Positions 27,609 to 35,663 of a DNA stretch of 64,000 nucleotides are shown piece by piece. The stretch is from Lucifuga dentata (lineage: Eukaryota > Chordata > Actinopteri > Ophidiiformes > Bythitidae), in assembly GCA_014773175.1 (NCBI GenBank), contig VXCM01003155.1:87444-151443 (forward strand), read 5' to 3'. The position numbers and the translations under genes are program-made. The first letter of the stretch is position 1, and each line of letters starts with the position of its first letter. The notes beneath the pieces were generated by a model. The model was not told where the DNA came from and made no database searches. It saw only the letters and a program-made list of their open reading frames with translations.

Positions 27609-30541
27609 CGTGCGTGTGCGTGCAGGAGGAGCTGATGAATAACACAGAGCTGGTGCAGAGCTACCGGCAACAGATCAACAACAACATCAACCAGTTCAAC
27701 CTGCAGCTGTTCTGGAATATGTACAACGGGTTAGACACACACAACAACACACACACAAACACACACGACATTTTGACTGGTGGTGAATTGTGTATTGCCT
27801 TTTTTTCTGTCTGTCTCAGCCGGAGGGACCTGGAGATGAACCGCGGTGGGACGCTCAACGCCAAGACCCTGAAGTGAGTCTACAGGCTTTCATATCACAA
27901 TGCTGTACATAATCCAGTAGATTCCCAGATGAAAGGTCCTTTAAAAAGGTCCTTTAAAAAGGACCTTTCAGTGTGGGAATCTGCTGAAAGGTCACTTTTA
28001 AAGGGAATATATTATGCTTTTTGTTATTTTCCCTCATTTATAACAGTGTTGAATGATTTCCCTCATCTATATAATGTGCTGAATGAAAAAAAATGAGAGG
28101 TATTTCAGATTTTGTAAAATTTGTAAATCCTGAAGCTTATCAAATATGGAAATCAGAATTCCAATATTTGTCATTGCTGTTTTGTTGTTAACTTCAATAT
28201 ATAAACTTAATTTTTCTGCAAATCCTCATGCAGTCGCTCCGTCTAAAAGTTGATGATGTTTTGCAGGTGTCCTGCGATGCTGGTTGTTGGAGACAACGCC
28301 CCTGCTGAGGATGGCGTGGTGAGTCCAGGACATGAAACCTCTTTTTTTTTTTTCTTTTCCCTGCTTCCATGGCTCCTCCCTGCCCCCTATAGATATGAAA
28401 ACAAACATGTCTGGAACTTTAGGGATGTCAAAATAACCACACTGAGATAATCCAAGAGAGTATAATCCAAGGCAACTACAACCAAAAATGCAACAGATTT
28501 TTAGGCAGCAGATTGCATGTTGACATCACATAGCAGCAGCTTTTCATGTTTGGAAAATTAAACTAATAGAGATCATGGTAGTGATGGCTAGAAATAAGAT
28601 ATCATGAACAGCTGTTTGAAATCCAGCTGTTGCCTTTAGAAGTGAGTTGGAAAGAGATTATGCTGGAAAACGAATAACCACAGCACCTCTGAGTTAGATA
28701 GTGTTCTGCTAATTTCAGAATGTATTGATAAATTCTCATCAATAACTCATTACCAGAGACGAACGGAGTATCTAGCAGTATGCCTGTGGTTTTGTGTGTT
28801 TTAACCCAATATATAGAACCCGCGTACACATAAGCATTTTTCAAAACTTAATACTGGAGTGGTAAATATTAGAATTGTTCTTCCTACCTTCCAGACTGTC
28901 AGTGGCTTCAGTTCATTCCAGTATGTTATAAAAATCAACTTGTAGAGACTTGAGACGTGCTTAACTTGTTAGCAAGCGAAACACTGAAATTTAAGGTGTA
29001 TGTATCACCTGAACATTTGATTCTGAAAGATTAGGGGATTTGGCAAAATAACAGGAAAAATAAAATACAGTTTTATGTTTTGGACAATGTCTGGCAGTAC
29101 CATAACGTGTATGCAGTTCTCATTTATCAGGCTTAAACATACAAAATCACTGGTGTAGTCCTTTAAGTTGCTCATCTGCTTTACAGTCATTGATTCAGAA
29201 ACTAAATGTTAACAGGTCGTTAATCAGCAGTTACTTCTTGATTTTCTCTTTCTGTGTTCCTCAGTAACGGTTCAGGATTTTGTGGAACTTATTACACAGC
29301 GTTACGAGTTTTAGTGCGACAAATATTCCTCAAGAGACACGAAAACTCTGCGTCATGATCAGTGTTTTGCACTTTTAAACTCAGATAGCGACTGTTTGTC
29401 CTCAATCAAAACAGGCAGAGATCAGCCAGCAGCAGACTAGTTTTCTCTCTGTACACCCTGCCCACTGCCCCAGAGTGTGTATGTGTGCTTGTGTGTTCTT
29501 CCTCTGTGTGTATGTTTCTGTATCATATAGGTATGCGTGTTTGCATGTGTGTGTGCATGTGTGTGTGTTCTCTGGGGGGCCAGATGCTCTCAGTGTGTCT
29601 CTGTGGTTTCCTAGTTTGACGCGGCTCAGATATTTATACCACCACTTCTGCACTAGTTAATCTGCTGCTTGTTTCGGAGGTCAAACCTAAATAAAAACTC
29701 ACTCCTCTGGCTGATGGAGAAGGGATGGGATGGAGGTGTGGAGCGTGGAATTGGGAGCTGTCGAAACCTCTTGGACAGAAGGAGAGAAGGATGGAGAGAA
29801 GCAGCAAGAGGAAGATGTAAATGGAGGTTGTGTGAGTGGATGTGACAGATGGAGGTCACATTAATATTTAATATCCGCTGATGTGACCAGTTGAGATTAG
29901 CTACATTCTACATTTGCTCTCCATTCACCTGTGGCACATTTATACATACCGTAGGGTTGATTATTCCGTATTTTGGTTGTTTTATTTTTTTAAATGGGTG
30001 AAAAATCAGAGGAAGTGAATCAGTAACAGAAAAACCCAAGTGGAAACTGGATTATAAAAATAGCATGTGTGTTGTTTTTAGTTATGTGTTTATCTACTGG
30101 TGTATAATTAATTAGTAACTTGTTTGCAATCCCCCCCCCCCCNCCCCCAATCCTTCCCCTGCTAGAAGCTAATTGCTACTACATTTATTGTAAACTGTGG
30201 TGAAAAGTGTCCTCTCAGAGCAGGAAACACAACAACAACAACTTTCAAATCTGGATGGAGATCAGCATTAATCTGTTGGTTCCATTTCTGGCCATTTTTC
30301 TGTTAAAAAAAAATGGGAAAAACAATAAGTCTTTGTTTTCTACCAGTTGAAGTATTTATTTAAAGTAGATTCAGTTTTGTTTTTGTTTGGTTTTTTTTGG
30401 TTTTTTTTTTTTTCATTATTTGGTTAAAAACACAAAGTGATGTGTTTTTCTAGATGAGAGGGCAGGAAAAGGCATCATGTTAGTCTGTGCGAAGGTTTAA
30501 AGATTAAACACAGCATCAAATAGCAATGAACAGAGCGCAAA

Positions 30542-30577
<36 letters not shown>

Positions 30578-30780
30578 TGTATGTGTGTGTGTGTATCCAT
30601 GTGTGAGTGGTCATGCATTGTGTCTGTGCTTCTGTTCACATCTGTTTGTTGTGTGCGTGTGTGTGTGCGTGCGTGTGTGTGTGTGCGTGCGTGCGTGCGT
30701 GTGTGTGTGTGTACTGCGGCTCTGCTCCGGATGATTCATCTCTGCAGTACACTGCAGTATGTGGGTCACTTATGGCACGT

Positions 30781-30818
<38 letters not shown>

Positions 30819-30846
30819 CCATATACNTGGGTCACTTATGGCACGT

Positions 30847-30884
<38 letters not shown>

Positions 30885-33800
30885 CCATATACTGTATAAG
30901 CTATACATGCATTCATAATGTGCTCCAGTTGCTCCTTTGTTTTATTTTTTGACATCTTTACACACCATGATGTCATTAAGTTTAATGTCACTGATCTTAT
31001 CAGTTTATTTAAGGTCAACCTGCTGTGGTTGTTTTAAAGGTGGAGTGTAACTCCAAGCTGGATCCAACCAACACCACCTTCCTGAAGGTACACAGACCCA
31101 CACAGACCCACACATCTACTGTGTTTGGATGACAACCTCATATTATGATTTTTAGGNACACAGACCCACACAGACCCACACATCTACTGTGTTTGGATGA
31201 CAACCTCATATTATGATTTTTAGGGGTTTTATTGCTGAGTGGCCTCTAGGGCGTGATATGGACACATCATAACAACAGATCACAAACATAAGAAGGACAG
31301 AAAGAGGAATTAAAGGGCACAAAAATAATAAACATGTGCCACAATCAGTTAAAATTACTCATTATTTTATGTACATATTGACCTAATTCCTTGACATTTG
31401 CAAGAGTTTTTTTCTAACTTGGTCTAATCATATTCTAATCAAATAGTGCTAATCACTTTTATCACCTACAAACATAAAGTGTGTCTACATAAGTAAGTTA
31501 TGGCTACCACACCTGCATTTGGTTAAATTAATTTAAGTTAACTTATTTTGGTAAATTTAAAAAAGTTTTTTTTTTTTTTTTTTTTTTTNTTTTTTTTTTT
31601 TTTTTTTAAAAAGCATTTTAAATATATTAAATAACTTTTTGTGAGCTTTAAATTGGTTATTAGCCGTTTGTTTCATAGTTGTTCTCCTCTGTCCTGGCAG
31701 ATGGCGGATTCTGGTGGACTTCCCCAGCTCACACAGGTAACACACCAAATTAAAAAATAAATAAATAAATAAAAATCACAAATCTTGTAGATTCCTGTAA
31801 TTAAATTTTCAATAATCCCCATCAGAACATGAATGCACCATCATATTTAAAACTCTGGAGACTGAAGTCATAAATTTTCTTTCTGTTAAATTTTACTTTT
31901 ATTTGCTACCTAAAAAGCTGCAATGTTAAAATAAATAAATAAAAATCCTTTGCTACACAGGATGACAAATTTGTACTTTTAAAACGTTGACATTCCTGCT
32001 TTGCTCCTGGTTTACAAATGACTAAAACAAAATCCTGACATGTTGTTTTACAGCCTGGAAAGCTGACTGAAGCCTTCAAGTATTTCCTGCAGGGAATGGG
32101 CTACAGTAAGTCACTAAAACTACAATAGCAAATGAACAGAGAGAGGGAATGTGTGAAGTGTGTATGACATGATTGATGCGTGTGTGCTGGTTTGACTGAC
32201 TGTAGTTCCTTGTTAAAGACATTTCAGAGATGTGTTACTGTAGTCGTGTGTGCGTGTGTGCGTGTATGTTGTGTGTCAGTTGAGTGTGTGTAATGTCATG
32301 TTTGTCCTGCAGGGGGTGCTGTTTTGTGTTAATCTCGCCCTCTGTCTCCCTTACCCTGTTCTCTCAGTCGCTTATGTGAAGGATCGGAGGTTGAGCGGAG
32401 GGCCAGGTACTTCCTCCTTCCTGTTCACCTCTGACCTCCTACTGCTGCCCGTCCTGATGTCGGCATTTTAAAATTTTATTTTCATTTACTTTTCAATATG
32501 ATATTTTGGGCTGTCTTGAGTTTTTAACTTTCATTTTTGTTGTTTTTAATCCAAAGAATATCAAATCCCATCCTTATTTTCCAAAAAAATCATTTTTTTT
32601 CCCTCCATGGAGAAATATACCGTCCTTATATTTCCCCTCATTCTTTTGCCGTTGCATCTTGAATATTACTCTTTGCATGGCCTTCAGCTTGCTTTGAGCA
32701 ATGCTGTTTTGATTAAGTTTAACCCAAAATAAAGAAAACGGACAAAACAGACAAATTATTTTTTAGTTTGGGCTTGAAAAGAAAAACGCGAATGCATCAT
32801 CCTCGAGTACCATAACACTGCATATTTTCCATCTCTCTCTCAATGCTTAGTTACATCATTGTTTGTAAAAAAAAATGCAGCAAAACAAAGTGTGGCAGCA
32901 TTTAAAGGACCATACTGGCGAATGTGCATGTTTGAGCCCAATATCCATCTGCCAATCTACATACACATTACATAACTGACAACTGTTTCCCAAAATATAC
33001 TACTTAAGTGATAAATTTTAGACTTTTTTCCTACCTTCCAGACTGCCAGTGGTTTCACTTCATTCCAGTACACTATAAAAATCAACTTTTAGAGATTTGA
33101 AACACACTTGAGATATGTAATCCATTACAGCGAAGATGTCTATTAGGTTTCTTTGCTGAAGTAACTTTATTTAACTAATCCAGCATGGAAATGCAAGGAA
33201 GGCAATGTATATCCCTGTCAGGAAATATAGTCCCAGGAGAAAACGGCTTTTGCCAAGAAATTAAAAGGACCTTGCCTTCTGCAATCGTGCATAAGTGTTA
33301 GAAGACAAAACATTGAATTTTGATTTGTGTGTATCGCCTGAAGATTTGCTTTTGAAAGGTGAGGGGATTTGAAAAAATAACAGGAAAAGTAAAATGCAGT
33401 TTTATGTTTTGGAAATTGGTTGTCAGTAACGTACCATATATCCAAGTTGTATATATTGGACTCAAACATGTACAATTGCCAGTATGGTCCTTTAAATGTA
33501 GTATGTTGCTGTAGCACCACCTATAGGACACATTTTGCAGGATCACTCAGAGATGATGTGTGTATGTGTCGTTTCAATCGACTTATGGCAGTTTATGTCT
33601 AATAGGCCACAACTATAAGAATTAATGCTGCATTCGTTGTAACTCGGAAATGGGAAGTCTTAACTCTGAATTTCGTCATTTACAACCACCGCACATTTGA
33701 GCTTAAGAAAGTGGGAAACTACAGCGACGCGTCCATGAAAATTTTTGTTTTTTTGCTCAGGTTGGAAAACAACAAGCTATGTTTTAACATTTTTGAGCTT

Positions 33801-35663
33801 TTTACTTTTTCAAAACAGCTGCTGCATTGCCAGTGTTACGTGTTTAACCCGTTACTGTGTCTGCATGCTGATTTAAAGAAAATGCTTCTAAATGCTCATT
33901 TAGAGATAATAACTTCAGAGAAATTACTGTTTACGATGTGAGCAGTCATATTGAAATGATGTCAATACTAAACTCGGGATTGAGAAACCTTACCTGACTT
34001 TCCAAGTAGGAATTCCGAATCAAGGGGGCAGTTTCTTTGCCTTTTCCCAGTTGAAAGTTAGAAATTCCAAATTACAAGTGCAACCAATCACTGGAATGGT
34101 TTATTTTTTAAAAAACTATAACTTGTGTTCAGGTTCAATTAAATTTGGTGAAGATTTGATGAAATTTGTTGTATGAGTGGCAAAAAAAAAAAAAAAAATN
34201 AAAAAAAAAAAAAAATTGTGCCCGAAATGCCATTTTACTTTATAAACGGCCACATGGTGCTATCATACTATAATTTTCATGTTCGCTCATAGTCTAACTT
34301 TCTACCAAATTTCATTGAAATCTGTTTTGTAATTTTGAGATATACAGTATTGGTAATAAACAAACAAATGAGACCAAAACTTTAGTCATGTGACCAAGAA
34401 TTTTCTACTTTAGTCAGATTTTGAGTCTTAAAGGGCAGATTTTTAAGTTAAAGGGCAGCAATTAGCTTCAGGCTGGGCCCTGCAGAGGAACTCTGGTGCA
34501 TGGTGACGCCACAGCAGCTTGTGTGTATGAATGTGTCTGTGTGACACATTTACTAAACTATCAACCATCCAGCCGTGATGTGAGTCGGACCATGTGCACA
34601 CTGACCAGGCTAAATTCTAAAACACTCTTCCTCTCTGTTTTTTTTACCCTTGTGTCCACGCTAAGCTGATGTTTTTTACCACCAAAATATACAATAAAAA
34701 AAACTTATTTCTCCTCACACTGGATAAATCTAAAATAACTGGTGTCACATTTTAAAGTGGACAGAGAAAATTAAGCTTTTTCCAAAATAGCAACATAAGC
34801 CACGGGCTTATGGGTGTGCTCTTTTTATCAGTGATGTCAAAGGACCACACCAGTGATTTTGCATGTTTGAGCCCAATAAATACACCTGCATGCATGTTGT
34901 ATTAGTGCCAACCGTTTTCAAAAGCAGATTAGAATTGTTTTTCTACCTTCCAGACTGCCATTGGTTTCATTTCCTTTCAGTATTCTATTAAAGTCAACTT
35001 TTGAGACTTGAAACATGCTTGAGAAACGGTGAACAAAATGCCTTTCTTATTTTTTTTTTTTTTTTTTTTTTTTTTTTGTAGTTACTTAACACAGTTTTAC
35101 TGGTCTTAAACATGGCAAATCACTGGTATGGTCTTTTAATAACCAAATCTGAGAGATCCTTGACAAAAATGACGCTATGTTTAGTATTCACATTTTTTCC
35201 TTATTTTCAAATATCAATATTGGCCTCAAAAATCCAATATCATTCAGGCTTTAGTGTGGACCAAGGCATTTATCCATGAAACCATTGTTTTTGGTTTTAG
35301 CCAAAAACAATGGCACCATGTCTTAGTGCAGACATGGTGCCAGTCAGCCACCTCTTCTCACCAGCTGTTAAAGGGAAATTCTTCAGTTTTCCACATTAGC
35401 ATGGCCTCACCACATCTCCCGGCATCAAATGTCCCACGCTTCAAGAATATGTAACGCTGCAAGCTTGTTCTCTCTCTCTCTCTCTGCCCCTCTCCGTTTT
35501 CCTCCCAGTGCCCTCTGCCAGCATGACCCGCCTGGCTCGCTCCAGGACGGCCTCCCTGACCAGTGCCAGCTCTATGGACGGGTCCCGCTCCAGGGCCTGC
35601 ACCCACTCCGACAGCACCGAGGGAGTCGGCCAGGTCACCCAAACCATGGAGGTGTCCTGCTGA
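80..35663 (+). CDS. ndrg4: ndrg4 gene, overall coding span
   Basis: This is an NDRG-family protein, a cytoplasmic alpha/beta-hydrolase-fold protein without known enzymatic activity; NDRG4 acts mainly in neurons and heart. Coding segments joined by canonical splice sites are 17,183-17,203, 20,259-20,364, 24,287-24,407, 24,515-24,577, 25,868-25,928, 26,894-26,980, 27,070-27,126, 27,626-27,729, 27,820-27,873, 28,267-28,318, 31,040-31,087, 31,701-31,736, 32,054-32,105, 32,368-32,406 and 35,509-35,663. They total 1,056 nt and give 351 residues plus a stop. All junction phases agree. Diagnostic peptides are MPECWDG at the start, the hydrolase-like block [25 protein letters not shown], and the C-terminal [12 protein letters not shown] ending in MEVSC. 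From memory, human NDRG4 has 352- and 339-residue forms; the fish gene would give 351 and 338 with and without the 39-nt exon. An alternative first coding exon lies at 80-170. Confidence 0.95.
1440..1950. mobile_element. TTAA inverted-repeat element, copy 1
   Basis: Starts TTAAAGGACAACACCAGTG and ends CACCAATATGGTCCTTTTAA, the family termini. Interior shares the 'cctaccttccagac' and 'gtctccacca' blocks with other copies. Slightly degraded. Confidence 0.75.
2610..3300. mobile_element. TTAA inverted-repeat element, copy 2: full-length hairpin
   Basis: Arms 2,610-2,931 and 2,970-3,300 are near-perfect reverse complements, with a 38-nt loop. Termini are TTAAAGGACCATACC and its complement GTATGGTCCTTTAA. 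It is in the first ndrg4 intron. Confidence 0.85.
4606..5146. mobile_element. TTAA inverted-repeat element, copy 3
   Basis: Starts TTAAAGGACCATG, then GATTTTGCATGTTTAAGCCC, and ends with CATGCAAAACCACC and TGTATGATTCTTTAA. Confidence 0.75.
5891..6443. mobile_element. TTAA inverted-repeat element, copy 4
   Basis: Starts TTAAAGGACAATACTGG and ends GTATGGTTGTTTAA; the interior has the shared 'ctaccttccagactgacattg' region and the 'gattaggggatttggc' block. Confidence 0.75.
7334..7926. mobile_element. TTAA inverted-repeat element, copy 5
   Basis: Intact termini TTAAAGGACCATACCACC and GGTGGTATGGTCCTTTAA. Belongs to the subfamily with 'cattttgcatgtttgagcc' followed by 'gaatatatt'. Confidence 0.85.
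7989..8494. mobile_element. TTAA inverted-repeat element, copy 6
   Basis: Starts TTAAAGGACCATGCAG and ends GATACGGCCCTTTAA. Only 62 bp separate it from copy 5. Confidence 0.75.
9251..9766. mobile_element. TTAA inverted-repeat element, copy 7
   Basis: Starts TTAAAGGACCATACCGG and ends CACTGGATTGGCCCTTTAA. Confidence 0.8.
10481..10525. repeat. (GT)n microsatellite
   Basis: About 22 GT units. Confidence 0.95.
10640..10814. repeat. Two (CT)n microsatellites
   Basis: CT arrays at 10,640-10,684 (with an N) and 10,762-10,814. Confidence 0.95.
11646..12170. mobile_element. TTAA inverted-repeat element, copy 8 (3' end lost)
   Basis: Starts TTAAAGGACCATACCGGTG; the interior blocks are present, but the far terminus is missing after 'catgtatgtacg'. 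Confidence 0.7.
12286..12329. repeat. (GT)n microsatellite
   Basis: About 20 GT units. Confidence 0.95.
12463..12960 (-). mobile_element. LINE 3' tail fragment, minus strand
   Basis: Begins with CAATCAATCAATC and ACTTTATTTATATAACACC, then CAACTCAAAGTGCTTCATAG, the reverse of a fish LINE 3' end. It continues through TCCTCAGGAAGGCTGTTC, a segment I recall from fish L2-like 3' UTRs. Boundaries approximate. Confidence 0.6.
13917..15768 (+). mobile_element. L2-clade LINE remnant (reverse transcriptase and 3' tail)
   Basis: Reverse-transcriptase fragments in order: [19 protein letters not shown] (fingers), then after a stop at 14,213 [46 protein letters not shown], and the C-terminal [16 protein letters not shown] and [21 protein letters not shown]. 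The palm segment with the first catalytic aspartate is missing between 14,190 and 14,225, so it is inactive. The 3' end has the AAGCACTTTGTGAC ... GCTATATAAATAAAG tail typical of L2/CR1-like fish elements. Two 66-67 bp duplications flank N at 14,885 and 15,219. Confidence 0.88.
16037..16688. mobile_element. TTAA inverted-repeat element, copy 9
   Basis: Termini TTAAAGGACCATACTG and CGGTATGGTCCTTTAA. About 66 bp of its length is an assembly duplication on either side of N at 16,137. Confidence 0.8.
16809..16851. repeat. (GA)n microsatellite
   Basis: About 21 GA units directly upstream of the candidate internal ndrg4 promoter. Confidence 0.95.
16855..17182 (+). promoter_or_regulatory. ndrg4: Candidate internal promoter and 5' UTR for the MPECWDG isoform
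   Basis: Between a GA repeat and the MPECWDG start codon lies a comparatively GC-rich stretch with two CCAAT boxes (16,887-16,891 and 16,919-16,923) and no TATA box. Because MPECWDG is a first coding exon in mammals, transcription must start upstream of 17,183. Position is inferred from motifs only. Confidence 0.4.
17183..17203 (+). CDS. ndrg4: ndrg4 alternative first coding exon (MPECWDG)
   Basis: ATG followed by six codons gives MPECWDG, identical to the start of the shorter mammalian NDRG4 isoform. It ends at a strong gtgagt donor in phase 0, matching the acceptor at 20,259. The 5' UTR is probably continuous upstream, through the CT-rich stretch at 17,128-17,160. A GT repeat begins 17 nt after the donor. 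Confidence 0.92.
17204..20258 (+). other. ndrg4: ndrg4 intron between MPECWDG and common exon
   Basis: Contains a GT repeat near the donor, further GT/GC-rich tracts at 17,640-17,700 and 18,515-18,585, and a probable non-autonomous DNA element at about 18,892-19,430. Nothing coding is seen. Confidence 0.5.
18892..19430. mobile_element. Probable non-autonomous DNA element
   Basis: Begins TTAATGCTGCATTCCAGTCA and contains 'gaagtcggggtagc' and 'agagctctgacttc' blocks. It resembles the stretch at 33,622-34,101, so both probably belong to one hAT-like element family. Ends uncertain. Confidence 0.45.
20259..20364 (+). CDS. ndrg4: ndrg4 common exon 2
   Basis: Encodes [17 protein letters not shown], then [18 protein letters not shown], the start of the NDR domain shared by all isoforms. 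The acceptor is ttttacag and the donor gtgagt; it ends in phase 1 (AAC C). A 23-25 nt inverted repeat lies just upstream of the acceptor. Confidence 0.95.
20365..24286 (+). other. ndrg4: ndrg4 intron 2, nothing coding
   Basis: Holds a GA repeat (21,427-21,461), a G-rich stretch with an N at 21,644, a long poly-A run (about 22,180-22,203) and a GAAA tract (22,701-22,727). No repeat family or exon recognised. Confidence 0.5.
24287..24407 (+). CDS. ndrg4: ndrg4 exon 3
   Basis: Encodes [32 protein letters not shown] and VGASQLPQG. The acceptor is ctacag. The donor is placed at gtacag, the fourth G of a GGGG run, so that GG joins the G of the next exon. A CA repeat starts about 12 nt into the intron. 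Confidence 0.93.
24515..24577 (+). CDS. ndrg4: ndrg4 exon 4
   Basis: Encodes [20 protein letters not shown], as in mammalian NDRG4 (YQFPSMEQLAAMLP). The acceptor is ctcctcag and the donor gtcggt, a weaker donor than its neighbours. Confidence 0.93.
25101..25483. mobile_element. TTAA inverted-repeat element, copy 10 (internally deleted)
   Basis: Termini TTAAAGGACCGTACTGG and ATTATGGTCCTTTAA, with a long poly-T run containing an N inside. Confidence 0.75.
25868..25928 (+). CDS. ndrg4: ndrg4 exon 5
   Basis: Encodes [20 protein letters not shown], the nucleophile-elbow-like GxGxGAGA segment, in which NDRG proteins lack a catalytic serine. It follows a long poly-T tract (25,845-25,864) and ends at gtaagt in phase 0. 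Confidence 0.95.
26894..26980 (+). CDS. ndrg4: ndrg4 exon 6
   Basis: Encodes [20 protein letters not shown] then GWIDWAASK, nearly identical to the mammalian family. It is 29 codons long, phase 0 at both ends, with acceptor ccctcag and donor gtactg. Confidence 0.95.
27070..27126 (+). CDS. ndrg4: ndrg4 exon 7
   Basis: Encodes [19 protein letters not shown]: 19 codons, phase 0 at both ends, acceptor cctccag, donor gtaaga. Confidence 0.95.
27626..27729 (+). CDS. ndrg4: ndrg4 exon 8
   Basis: Encodes [16 protein letters not shown], then [18 protein letters not shown]. The polypyrimidine tract is replaced by a GT/GC repeat that runs straight into the acceptor (gcgtgcag). The donor gttaga is followed directly by CA repeats. 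It ends in phase 2. Confidence 0.94.
27820..27873 (+). CDS. ndrg4: ndrg4 exon 9
   Basis: Encodes [19 protein letters not shown] across its junctions. It is one residue shorter than the mammalian PGTVPNAKTL segment, which accounts for the 351 versus 352 total. The acceptor is gtctcag and the donor gtgagt. Confidence 0.94.
28267..28318 (+). CDS. ndrg4: ndrg4 exon 10
   Basis: Encodes [17 protein letters not shown], a highly conserved NDRG block. The acceptor is ttgcag and the donor gtgagt. Confidence 0.95.
28770..29166. mobile_element. TTAA inverted-repeat element, copy 11 (degenerate 5' end)
   Basis: The first terminus is eroded (agtatgcctgtggttttgtg). The second is clear: CACTGGTGTAGTCCTTTAA. 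Confidence 0.65.
30547..30712. repeat. GT/GC-rich microsatellite block
   Basis: Imperfect GT and GTGC arrays in ndrg4 intron 10. Confidence 0.9.
31040..31087 (+). CDS. ndrg4: ndrg4 exon 11
   Basis: Encodes [16 protein letters not shown] in 16 codons, phase 0. The acceptor tttaaag is weak (A-rich before AG). The donor is gtacac. A 67-bp assembly duplication begins 2 nt after the donor. Confidence 0.93.
31701..31736 (+). CDS. ndrg4: ndrg4 exon 12
   Basis: Encodes [12 protein letters not shown], 12 codons, phase 0; acceptor ctggcag, donor gtaaca. The exon is only 36 nt, but its peptide matches mammalian [12 protein letters not shown]. Confidence 0.94.
32054..32105 (+). CDS. ndrg4: ndrg4 exon 13
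   Basis: Encodes [17 protein letters not shown] and ends in phase 1 (A). Depending on splicing, it joins TC of the 39-nt exon (giving I) or TG of the last exon (giving M), as in mammals. Confidence 0.95.
32368..32406 (+). CDS. ndrg4: ndrg4 alternative 39-nt exon
   Basis: Adds 13 residues, [13 protein letters not shown] plus the start of V. It corresponds to the mammalian variant containing KDRRLSGG. The phase is 1 at both ends, so skipping keeps frame: GMGY then MPSASMTR instead of GMGY then IAYV. The acceptor is tctctcag and the donor gtactt, which is poor and consistent with a cassette exon. Confidence 0.9.
32902..33495. mobile_element. TTAA inverted-repeat element, copy 12
   Basis: Intact termini TTAAAGGACCATACTGGCG and GCCAGTATGGTCCTTTAA, inside the last ndrg4 intron. 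Confidence 0.85.
33622..34101. mobile_element. Probable non-autonomous DNA element, second copy
   Basis: Begins TTAATGCTGCATTCG and ends CAATCACTGGAATGG, roughly the complement of the start of the copy at 18,892 (CATTCCAGTCA), consistent with terminal inverted repeats. Confidence 0.45.
34837..35139. mobile_element. TTAA inverted-repeat element, copy 13 (short)
   Basis: Starts TCAAAGGACCACACCAGTG (TTAA mutated) and ends CACTGGTATGGTCTTTTAA, with a poly-T run inside. Confidence 0.7.
35509..35663 (+). CDS. ndrg4: ndrg4 last coding exon
   Basis: Encodes [20 protein letters not shown], then [18 protein letters not shown] and [12 protein letters not shown], then TGA. The C-terminal tail is rich in Ser/Thr/Arg, the typical phosphorylated NDRG tail. 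The acceptor follows a CT repeat (35,469-35,485). Confidence 0.95.

Larger units (their letters stand above)
28319..31039 (+). other. ndrg4: ndrg4 intron 10, nothing coding
   Basis: Contains a degenerate TTAA-family copy (about 28,770-29,166), GT-rich tracts, a poly-C run with an N (30,131-30,149) and a CA repeat duplicated around an N at 30,827. Confidence 0.5.

Noticed and set aside
30551..30952. 133-residue frame of CV and HT repeats
   Set aside because: Microsatellite translation, also inflated by the duplication around N at 30,827.
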